NCBI GenBank assembly: GCA_025924815.1
Contig: JAICHQ010000004.1
Span: forward strand, 18,331-82,330
From: Nocardioides sp.
GTDB taxonomy: Bacteria; Actinomycetota; Actinomycetes; Propionibacteriales; Nocardioidaceae
Reading direction: 5' to 3'
DNA: 64,000 bases
Shown: piece after piece, positions 26,458 through 35,306 of the stretch
How the letters are laid out: each line of letters begins with the position of its first letter
How positions within the stretch are numbered: the stretch's first letter is position 1
Position numbers and translations under genes: made by a program
Notes under the pieces: generated by a model
What the model was told of the DNA's origin: nothing
What the model saw: the letters and a program-made list of their open reading frames with translations, nothing else
The model's database searches: none

Positions 26458-27117
26458 ATGCGAGTCCTGCTCGGTGAGGACGCCGACCTGTCGGCGGTGT
26501 ACGCGGCGCCCGATCAACCCTGGCTGCGGGTGAACATGGTCTCGACCGTGGACGGCGCCGCCACCGGCGAGGACGGCACCAGCCGCTCGATCAACAACGG
26601 CGTCGACAAGGTGGTCTTCGACCTCCTGCGCGAGCTGTCCGACGCGGTGGTCGTCGGGGCCGGGACGGTCCGGATCGAGGGGTACGCCGTGGGGCGCAAG
26701 CCGCTGGTCGTGGTCTCCCGCACCGGCTCGGTGCCGCCGACCCAGCGGTCGGCGCGGTCGGGACAGGTGCTGATGGCGACGGTGTCGACCGCGCCCCACC
26801 TGGAGGAGGCGCGCTCGCTGCTGGGCGGCGAGAACGTGCTCGTGCTCGGCTCCCACCGGGTTGACCTGGCGCGGATGAAGGACGAGCTGGTGCTGCGCGG
26901 TTTTCGCCACCTGCTCTCCGAGGGCGGTCCCCACCTGCTGCGCGACCTGCTCGACCAGGGCGTGGTCGACGAGCTCGACACCACGGTGGTGCCGCGGATG
27001 ATCAGTGGCTCGCACCGCCGGATCACCGACGGCCCCCCGGTCGACGCACCCCTGCGCCTGGCCACGCTCGTCGAGGAGGACGGCACCCTCCTGGCCCGCT
27101 GGTTCGTGGAACAGTAG
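26458..27117 (+). CDS. RibD C-terminal / dihydrofolate-reductase-like pyrimidine reductase
   Basis: 219-residue NADPH-dependent reductase of the RibD C-terminal family. Visible features: WLRVNMVSTVDGAATGEDGTSRSIN (substrate-binding strand and loop), LRELSDAVVVGAGTVRIEGY (the GxxTxxxD-type block), LVVVSRTG, and the late motif RGFRHLLSEGGPHLLRDLLDQGVVDEL (SEGGPxL, cofactor site). The deaminase domain of RibD is absent. Stand-alone forms may reduce riboflavin precursors or other pyrimidines and pteridines. It is divergent from the pterin-binding protein gene with about 100 bases between, which hints at a shared pathway. A palindromic repeat begins 16 bases after its stop. Confidence 0.82.
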   Translation: MRVLLGEDADLSAVYAAPDQPWLRVNMVSTVDGAATGEDGTSRSINNGVDKVVFDLLRELSDAVVVGAGTVRIEGYAVGRKPLVVVSRTGSVPPTQRSARSGQVLMATVSTAPHLEEARSLLGGENVLVLGSHRVDLARMKDELVLRGFRHLLSEGGPHLLRDLLDQGVVDELDTTVVPRMISGSHRRITDGPPVDAPLRLATLVEEDGTLLARWFVEQ

Positions 27118-27132
27118 GCGTCCTTTTCCGGG

Positions 27133-27191
27133 TAGTCCCCGACAAGATGGTCGTGTTCCGGTGCCCTGCCCGACCATTGTGTCGGGGACTA
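27133..27191. repeat. Palindromic intergenic repeat, copy 1 (TAGTCCCCGAC family)
   Basis: 21-base arms starting TAGTCCCCGAC and ending GTCGGGGACTA, two mismatches, 17-base loop. The outer flanks (CCTTTTCCGGG / TCCGGAAGG) extend the pairing imperfectly. The same element recurs at 30694-30754 with compensating changes. It lies between a stop codon and the next gene and could also act as a terminator. Confidence 0.85.
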
Positions 27192-27250
27192 TCCGGAAGG
27201 GCTGTGGATGAGCGCGACGGCGAGGTGACGATCCGGAGCACGATCGGAGG

Positions 27251-28295
27251 GTGTCCCGATCCGACCCCTCTCCGCGGCCGCTCGGCCTTGCGCCCGAGCT
27301 GGCCTGGTCCGTGCGCGTCGGTGCCGGTGGACCGACCCGAGGGCAGGCTCGGGGCAGAGCCCGGCGGCGGACGAGTCATGGCCTGTACGTCCCGGCGGCG
27401 GCGACGGAGACGGTCGAGCAGCGGATCGTGGAGGCTGCGGCGGTGCTGCCCGCGTACGGCGCGGTCACCGGATGGGCCGCGCTGCGGTGGCTCGGCGGCC
27501 GGTGGTTCGACGGGGCCGACGCGGCGGGACGGCCGCCGGTGACCCTGGCCCTGATGGACAGCTCGGTGCGAGCGCAGCCCGGCGTCGCGATCAGCGAGGA
27601 GCGACTCGACCCGACCGAGATCCAGCCGTACGCCGGCATCCGGGTGACGCTCGCGACGTACGCCTTGCTCTTCGAGATCCGCCACTGCCTGCCCGTTCGA
27701 GGATCGGGCGGTGGAGTACGCCGACATGGCGGCGTACGACGACCTCGTCAGCCGCGACGAGCCCGCCCTGCTCGTCGCGCGCGGCTCGGGCTGGGACGGC
27801 ATCGGCCGGGGCCGGAGAGTCGTGGACCTGATGGAGGAGAACGCTTGGTCTCCGGCGGAGGTCTCCATGCGCGGCATCTGGTCGAGCGAGGCCGGTCGGC
27901 GCCGTCCCGCCGCCAACCAGCCGGTCTTCGACCTCGGCGGTCGTCATGTGGCGACCCCGGACCTGCTCGACGTGGCGGCAGGTGTCGCGGGTGAGTACGA
28001 CAGTGACCTGCACCTCGCACGCAACCAGCGGCGGCGAGACGTCGAACGCGAGGATCGTTACCGCTCCGTCGGGCTCGAGCCGGTGATCATGGTCACCGGC
28101 GACCTCGCGGACCCCTGGAGGTTCGTCGGCCGTCTCCATGCGGCGTACGCCCGGGCTGCGCGTACGCCGGTGGCGGACCGCCGGTGGACCGTCGAGCAGC
28201 CTCCGTGGTGGACGCCGACCCAGACCGTCGCTCAACGCCGTGCGCTGACCGCCGAGAAGCGCGCCCGGTGGCTCCGCCATCGCGCCGCGAGCTGA
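27251..28295 (+). pseudogene. AbiEi/DUF559-type protein gene broken by a frameshift
   Basis: Two adjacent ORFs in different frames join into one protein of about 347 residues. The first (from GTG 27251) gives PRPLGLAPELAWSVRVG and LPAYGAVTGWAALRWLGGRWFDG up to TYALLFEIRHC. The second (frame of the 27711 ORF) continues PFEDRAVEYADMAAYDDLVSRDE through YRSVGLEPVIMVTGDLADPWRFVGRLHAAYARAA to RARWLRHRAAS. The switch lies near 27690-27705 and corresponds to one extra base. The layout resembles the AbiEi-like/DUF559 proteins common in actinobacteria, one of which is intact at 62431-63363, though here no clear nuclease motif remains. It may be a real pseudogene or a sequencing error; the rest of both frames shows no other damage. 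Confidence 0.65.
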
Positions 28296-28315
28296 TCGCC
28301 TGGGAGAGTGGTGGG

Positions 28316-28663
28316 ATGAGCATCGAGGGAGTGGACCCGTCGGCGGAGCCCTCCGGGACGGGATGCGTGGAGTGCCTCGAGGCGGGCGGCTGGTGGTTCC
28401 ACCTGCGGCGGTGCGCGCAGTGCGGCCATATCGGCTGCTGCGACACCTCACCGGGTCAGCACGCCACCGCGCACTGGAAGGAGTCCGGTCATCCGTTGAT
28501 GACCAGCTTCGAGCCGGCCGAGGACTGGTTCTGGGACTTCCGCAACGACCAGGCGTACGAGGGCCCGGTGCTGGCCGGACCGCAGAGCCACCCGGCGGAC
28601 CAGCCCACCCCCGGCCCCGCCGGCGGCGTACCGGATGACTGGATGGACCACCTGCACCGCTGA
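28316..28663 (+). CDS. UBP-type zinc finger protein
   Basis: 115-residue protein built almost wholly of one ZnF-UBP domain. The metal ligands are spaced as in that family: CVECLEAGGWWFHLRRCAQCGHIGCCD, then HATAHWKESGHPL, followed by FEPAEDWFWDF. In eukaryotes this fold binds the C-terminal tail of ubiquitin. Bacterial single-domain copies are common in actinobacteria and their partner is unknown. The ATG at 28316 follows a GAGAGTGGTGGG stretch; the track start at 28184 lies inside the preceding broken gene. It is convergent with typA. Confidence 0.9.
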   Translation: MSIEGVDPSAEPSGTGCVECLEAGGWWFHLRRCAQCGHIGCCDTSPGQHATAHWKESGHPLMTSFEPAEDWFWDFRNDQAYEGPVLAGPQSHPADQPTPGPAGGVPDDWMDHLHR

Positions 28664-28704
28664 CGGGCCACCGCGTGGACCTCAGCGCGCTGGCAACGGT
28701 GCCC

Positions 28705-30609
<1,905 letters not shown>

Positions 30610-30693
30610 GGCGGTACGGCGTCGCTTTCGCAGGGGTGGGATGACCCCTGATGCTATCGGCGCCTGCCGCCCGGGCCCGCATCGTGAGAGCGC

Positions 30694-30754
30694 ATAGTCC
30701 CCGACGAAATGGCTGGGATCGGTGCTCAGGTCCAGCCATTTCGTCGGGGACTAT
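30694..30754. repeat. Palindromic intergenic repeat, copy 2 (TAGTCCCCGAC family)
   Basis: Perfect 23-base arms beginning ATAGTCCCCGAC and ending GTCGGGGACTAT, with a 15-base loop. The arm tips differ from copy 1 (GGCTGG/CCAGCC here, GGTCG/CGACC there), but pairing is kept on both sides. It lies upstream of typA between typA and the small cysteine protein gene. Confidence 0.9.
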
Positions 30755-30828
30755 CCGTCCAGGCGAGGGACCCCCGGACGCGACGAGGGCCCGGTCGAGG
30801 TACGACCGGGCCCTGCGTCGGAGGAGGC

Positions 30829-31017
30829 TTACGCCGTGAGGGGATCGCTGCGGTGCATCTCGACGTACGCGGGGCGTACGCGGAACCGACGTTGGCGCGC
30901 CCAGAGGGGGATCAGGGCGCGGTCGCGGCTCGCCAGCTCAACCGTTCGGTTGATGCGGTCTCCCAGGCAGTCCTCGCAGAGACGGCCCTGGGCACCATGG
31001 GGGGACTTGGTGCACAT
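30829..31017 (-). CDS. Small cysteine-containing protein, unknown function
   Basis: 62-residue basic protein ([37 protein letters not shown]...), not recognised as a known family. It is very probably real, because a full Shine-Dalgarno sequence AAGGAGG lies nine bases before the ATG, one of the best in the window. Cysteines at 2, 14 and 17 (CEDC) could bind a metal or iron-sulfur centre but are too few for a WhiB-type cluster. The middle is charged and probably helical. No stable pairing with a neighbour is evident; typA is downstream on the same strand, about 220 bases away across the palindromic repeat. About 240 bases upstream of it hold no gene I can support. Confidence 0.65.
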   Translation of the reverse strand: MCTKSPHGAQGRLCEDCLGDRINRTVELASRDRALIPLWARQRRFRVRPAYVEMHRSDPLTA

Positions 31018-31255
31018 CGGTGTTTTCCTCCTTGTGACTTAAGAGACGGTCAAGTCGTCGGTCATGACGCCACACCGCCGCCACCGGCCCGGCCGGACGG
31101 GCGTAGCGGAGGGTCGAACCGGCGGCGAGCGACGGATCGACGATGCGTCCGGGAGGCGTTCTGCGGATTCCGTCGTGCGAGGCCAGGCGTACGAACGGAT
31201 CCGCACCTTCCCGGAGCGGGCATTTTTACCTTGGGGACGATGTCAGGGGACGGCA

Positions 31256-34200
31256 TCAGGGACGACGTCCGTCCGAGACCAGCTCGAAGGCCCGCCACAT
31301 GGCGGCGTAGCGGCCGTCGCGGGCGACCAGGTGGTCGTGGGTTCCCTCCTCCAGGACCCGGCCCTGCCCGAGCACGACGATCCGGTCGGCGGTCCGCGCG
31401 GTCTGCAGGCGGTGGGCGATCAGGATGGTCGTACGCCGTCCGGCGACCGCCGCCATGGCGGCCGACACCTTCGCCTCGGTCGCCAGGTCGAGGTTGGCGG
31501 TGGCCTCGTCGAGGAGCAGCACCGCCGGGTCGACCAGCTCGGCTCGAGCCAGGGCGATCAGCTGACGCTGGCCGGAGGAGAGCGAGCCCCCGCGCTCGGA
31601 GATCTCGTGGAGGTAGCCGCCGGGCAGGGTCGCGACGAGGTCGTGAGCACCGACGGCGCGCGCGGCCGCCTCGACCTCGGCGTCGGTGGCCGTGGGCCGC
31701 CCGTAGGCGATGTTGTCGCGGACCGTCCCGGTGAACAGGAACGACTCCTGGGGCACGTAGCCCAGCCGGGCGCGGAAGTCGCGCAGCGACAGCGTGCGCA
31801 GGTCGTGGCCGTCGAGGGTGACCGACCCGGAGTCGGGGTCGTAGAACCGGGCGATCAGCTTCAGCACCGTCGACTTGCCGGCGCCCGTCTCCCCGACGAG
31901 AGCCACCGTCTCGCGGGCGGCGACCCGCAGGTCGAGGCCGCGCAGGGCCTCCGGCGGCCTCCGGCGTACGACGGCAGGGCCGGTCGGTACCGCGTCGGCC
32001 GGCCCGCGCTCGTCGGCGACGACCTCGGCCTGCGGGTAGGTGAAGTGGACGTCGTGCAGGGCGAGCTCGCCGCGCACGTCGCCGAGCGGGACCGGGTCGG
32101 TCGGGTCGGGGGTGATCGTGCGCAGGCGCATCAGGTCGGAGATCCGGCCGACCGAGACCCGGGTCTGCTGCCAGGAGTCGAAGACCTGCGACAGCTGCTG
32201 GATCGGCGAGAAGAACATCGTCAGGTACAGCAGGAACGCGATCAGCACGCCGGTGGTCAGCCGGCCCTGCTCGATCAGGTGGGCGCCCACGCCGAGCACG
32301 ATCACGTCGGCGATGGCCGAGAGGAACAGCACGAACGGGAAGTACGTCGCGATCGTGCGCTGGGCGAGGGCGCGTCCGTCGTAGTAGCGGCGCCCGAGAC
32401 GGTGGAAGCGCTCGACGGTCAGGTCCTCGTGCACGAAGGCCTGGGCCTCGCGGACGCCCGACAGCGACTCCTGGAAGTCGGCGTTCACCACGGCGAGCGC
32501 CTCGCGGACGATGTCGTAGAGCCGGTGGGTGACGCGGCGGAAGAACACCGTCGCGACGGCCAGCGGCACGAGGACCGCCATCGTCCACAGCGCCAGCTCG
32601 AGGTCCATCAGCAGGAGCGCGACGCCGACGCCGAAGAACGTGACCAGCGAGACCACGGCCTGGAGCAGGCCGTTCTCGATCAGGGTCTCGAACTGGTCGA
32701 CGTCCGTGGTCATCCGGGTCATGATCCGGCCGGCCATCTCGCGCTCGTAGTAGTCCAGCGAGAGGCGCTGGAGCTGGGCCCAGATCCGGATGCGGAGGCC
32801 GGCCATGATCTGCTCGCTGATCCGGCCGGTGACGAACGTCGAGGCGATCTGGTCGAGCAGGTCGACGAGCGCTACGAGCAGGAACGCCGCGGAGGCCCAC
32901 CACAGCACGTGGGCGGCGTTCGCCTCGACGCCGTGGTCGACGCCGATGCGGACCAGGTAGGGGCCGGCCAGGCCGCAGACCGCGTCGACGACGACGAGCG
33001 CAAGCCCGAGCCCGAAGGACCAGCGGAACTGGGCGACCAGGCTCCGGAGCGAGAAGCTCGGATCCGCCTGGGTCTCGCGGGCGAGGTCCGGGTCGAGGTG
33101 GTCGCGCACGGGAGGCAGCGCCTCGACCCGTGCCAGCAGCTCGGGGGTCGGCGCGAGATGGAGCCGCCAGGAGCCGCCGCCCAGGCCCGGGCCCAGGGCC
33201 GGCCGGTGGGCGATCCGGGCGGTGGCCCGCTCCGTCGCCTGGCGCACGGCCTCGGCCCGGTCGCCCGTGCCGCGCTGCCAGGCGGCGGGCGTGACGTCGA
33301 CCTGGCTGAGCGTCTCGATCGAGTCGCCGACCGCGCCGGCCGCCTCGTCGTCCAGCCCGGTGAGCAGCTCGCGGTAGGCGCGGTTGCGGGCCATCAGCTC
33401 GTCGTGGGTCCCCTGGTCGGCGACGCGGCCGCCGTCGAGGAGCACGACCCGGACGGCCAGGCCCAGGGTCGAGACGCGGTGGGCCACGATCAGGCTGGTG
33501 CGGCCGGCGAGGACGTCGCGGAGCCGGGCGAAGATCCCCGCCTCGGTGGCGGAGTCGACCGCGCTCGTCGCGTCGTCGAGCAGCAGGACTCGCGGGTCGG
33601 ACAGGATCGCGCGGGCGAGGGCCACCCGCTGCCGCTGGCCGCCGCTGAGGCTGAGGCCGCGCTCGCCGACGCGGGTGTCGTAGCCCTCGGCCATCTCGGA
33701 GATGAAGTCGTGGGCACCCGCGACGCGGGCCGCGTCCGCCACCTCCTCGCGGGTGGCTCCGGGACGGCCGTAGGCGATGTTCGCCGCGATCGTGTCGGAG
33801 AACAGGAAGCTCTCCTCGAACGCCGCGCCCACCTGACGGCGCAGCGAGCGCAGGGTGACCCCGCGGACGTCGTACCCGTCGACGAGCACCTGTCCCTCGT
33901 CGGGGTCGAGGAGGCGGTTGACGAGCCGGGTGACGGTCGACTTGCCGCTCCCGCTGCCCCCGACGAGAGCGACGCGCTCGCCCGCACGGAGGTGGAGGTC
34001 GAGCCCGTCGAGGACCGGCTCGCCGCCGTAGCCGAATCGGACGCCCCGCAGCTCGATCTCCCCGCGGACCTCGGGGAGATCGACGGCGTCCGGTGGGTCG
34101 GTGATCTGCGGCTCGAGGTCGAGCAGCTGGAAGATCCGCTCGACGCCGGCGCGCGCCTGCTGACCGACGGTCAGGACGCCGGCCAGCTGGCGGGCCGGCG

Positions 34201-35092
34201 CGACGAACTGCCCGACGTACGTCGAGAACGCCAGGAAGGTGCCGATCGAGATCTGGTCGTGCAACGCCATCCAGCCGCCGAGGGCCAGCACCGCCACCTG
34301 GGCGAGCACCGGGATCGCCTCCAGCAGGGGCTGGTAGCGGGCCTGGAGACGGTTCGCGCGCATGCGCACGCCGTACAGCGTCTGCACGATGCCGACCATC
34401 CGGCGCAGCTCGCGCTCCTCCTGGCCGAACGCCTTGACGACACGGACGCCGTTCACGTCCTCGTCGACGACCTCCGCGACCTCACCCTCGCGCTGCTGAC
34501 CGTCCCAGGTGGCGGGGAAGATCTTGATCCGCATCCGGTAGGAGACGACGAAGAGCGCCGGGGCGATCACCAGGCCGACCAGCGCCAGCAGCGGCGACAG
34601 CACGAACATGATCACCAGCGAGGTCAACATCATCAGCAGGTTGCCGGTCATCAGCGGGAGGAAGTTCAAGAGCCCCTGGACGAGGGCGGTGTCGCCGTTG
34701 GCGCGGGCGACGACCTGCCCGGTGGACAGCTGCGACCGGCTCTGCTCGTCGAGGGTGAGGAGGTGGTCGTGCATCCGGTTGCGCAGGTCGTACTGCACCG
34801 CGATGCCGACCAGGCCGCCGCGGTAGCGGCGCAGGTAGGCCAGCCAGAAGACCAGCACGGCGATGACCACCAGAAGTACCAGCCACGGCCACAGAGGTGC
34901 GCCGTCCCGGCCGATGACGTCGTCGACGATCTTCCGGGCGACCAGCGGTACGACAGCCTGGCCCAGGCTGCCGAGCACGGCCGCCGCGAACGAGACCAGG
35001 ATGTTGGACCGGTGCACCCAGGCCAGACCGGTGAGCCTGCGGACCCAGCCGGGGGCGTCGGTCTCGGCACGCGGCTCCTGGCTGGCTGACAT
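31256..35092 (-). CDS. Fused ABC exporter with two membrane and two ATPase domains
   Basis: 1278-residue protein with two type IV exporter halves in one chain. Half one: six helices (about residues 30-310), then ATPase 1 with Walker A GGSGSGKST (about 377), signature LSGGQRQRVALARA (about 482) and Walker B VLLLDDATSAVD. Half two: helices about 690-990, ATPase 2 with GETGAGKST (about 1067), LSSGQRQLIALARA and VLLLDEATANLD. In ATPase 1 the catalytic Glu is Asp, while ATPase 2 keeps Glu, so the two ATP sites are probably unequal, as in heterodimeric multidrug exporters. Such halves are usually separate genes in bacteria. It is divergent from helR; a TTGCCA-17-TATACG promoter on this strand overlaps the rifamycin-associated element. 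Drug or lipid export is likely; the substrate is unknown. Confidence 0.92.
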   Translation of the reverse strand: MSASQEPRAETDAPGWVRRLTGLAWVHRSNILVSFAAAVLGSLGQAVVPLVARKIVDDVIGRDGAPLWPWLVLLVVIAVLVFWLAYLRRYRGGLVGIAVQYDLRNRMHDHLLTLDEQSRSQLSTGQVVARANGDTALVQGLLNFLPLMTGNLLMMLTSLVIMFVLSPLLALVGLVIAPALFVVSYRMRIKIFPATWDGQQREGEVAEVVDEDVNGVRVVKAFGQEERELRRMVGIVQTLYGVRMRANRLQARYQPLLEAIPVLAQVAVLALGGWMALHDQISIGTFLAFSTYVGQFVAPARQLAGVLTVGQQARAGVERIFQLLDLEPQITDPPDAVDLPEVRGEIELRGVRFGYGGEPVLDGLDLHLRAGERVALVGGSGSGKSTVTRLVNRLLDPDEGQVLVDGYDVRGVTLRSLRRQVGAAFEESFLFSDTIAANIAYGRPGATREEVADAARVAGAHDFISEMAEGYDTRVGERGLSLSGGQRQRVALARAILSDPRVLLLDDATSAVDSATEAGIFARLRDVLAGRTSLIVAHRVSTLGLAVRVVLLDGGRVADQGTHDELMARNRAYRELLTGLDDEAAGAVGDSIETLSQVDVTPAAWQRGTGDRAEAVRQATERATARIAHRPALGPGLGGGSWRLHLAPTPELLARVEALPPVRDHLDPDLARETQADPSFSLRSLVAQFRWSFGLGLALVVVDAVCGLAGPYLVRIGVDHGVEANAAHVLWWASAAFLLVALVDLLDQIASTFVTGRISEQIMAGLRIRIWAQLQRLSLDYYEREMAGRIMTRMTTDVDQFETLIENGLLQAVVSLVTFFGVGVALLLMDLELALWTMAVLVPLAVATVFFRRVTHRLYDIVREALAVVNADFQESLSGVREAQAFVHEDLTVERFHRLGRRYYDGRALAQRTIATYFPFVLFLSAIADVIVLGVGAHLIEQGRLTTGVLIAFLLYLTMFFSPIQQLSQVFDSWQQTRVSVGRISDLMRLRTITPDPTDPVPLGDVRGELALHDVHFTYPQAEVVADERGPADAVPTGPAVVRRRPPEALRGLDLRVAARETVALVGETGAGKSTVLKLIARFYDPDSGSVTLDGHDLRTLSLRDFRARLGYVPQESFLFTGTVRDNIAYGRPTATDAEVEAAARAVGAHDLVATLPGGYLHEISERGGSLSSGQRQLIALARAELVDPAVLLLDEATANLDLATEAKVSAAMAAVAGRRTTILIAHRLQTARTADRIVVLGQGRVLEEGTHDHLVARDGRYAAMWRAFELVSDGRRP

Positions 35093-35187
35093 GCGGTGAC
35101 GCGGGCCCTCTCACGGATGGCCCGATCGGGCCGACGAAAGCCTGGTGACGCTCCGGTGAGGCCGGACGTCGGTGCGGGCATGACGAA

Positions 35188-35209
35188 GGCGAGGGGTTCC
35201 TCCCTCGCC
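35188..35209 (-). other. Hairpin in the leader of the ABC exporter gene
   Basis: GGCGAGG/CCTCGCC stem, eight-base loop, lying between the predicted promoter and the exporter start on the minus strand. It could be an attenuator, an mRNA stabiliser, or a terminator for stray transcription. No U-tract follows on this strand. Confidence 0.4.
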
Positions 35210-35231
35210 ACTGTCAACGTATAGCCCAGCC

Positions 35232-35253
35232 GGGGGCTTGTGGCAAGACCCCC
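35232..35253. promoter_or_regulatory. Rifamycin-associated element (RAE)
   Basis: Inverted repeat GGGGCTTG-TGG-CAAG-A-CCCC, matching the published RAE pattern found upstream of rifamycin-inducible resistance genes and helR in actinomycetes. It lies 54 bases before the chosen helR start. On the other strand it covers the TTGCCA -35 box of the divergent ABC exporter promoter, so it could control both genes. The match is from memory of the consensus. Confidence 0.8.
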
Positions 35254-35306
35254 CTCGTGCTCCAGAATCACCGGCCCCGACCCTCGGCAGACCGGAGCTC
35301 CACCAC

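Noticed and set aside
31064-35089. 1341-codon plus-strand ORF opposite the ABC exporter
   Set aside because: Its composition (Arg/Gly/Asp/Gln-rich, no motifs) is typical of an antisense frame in GC-rich DNA; the minus strand carries complete ABC motifs.
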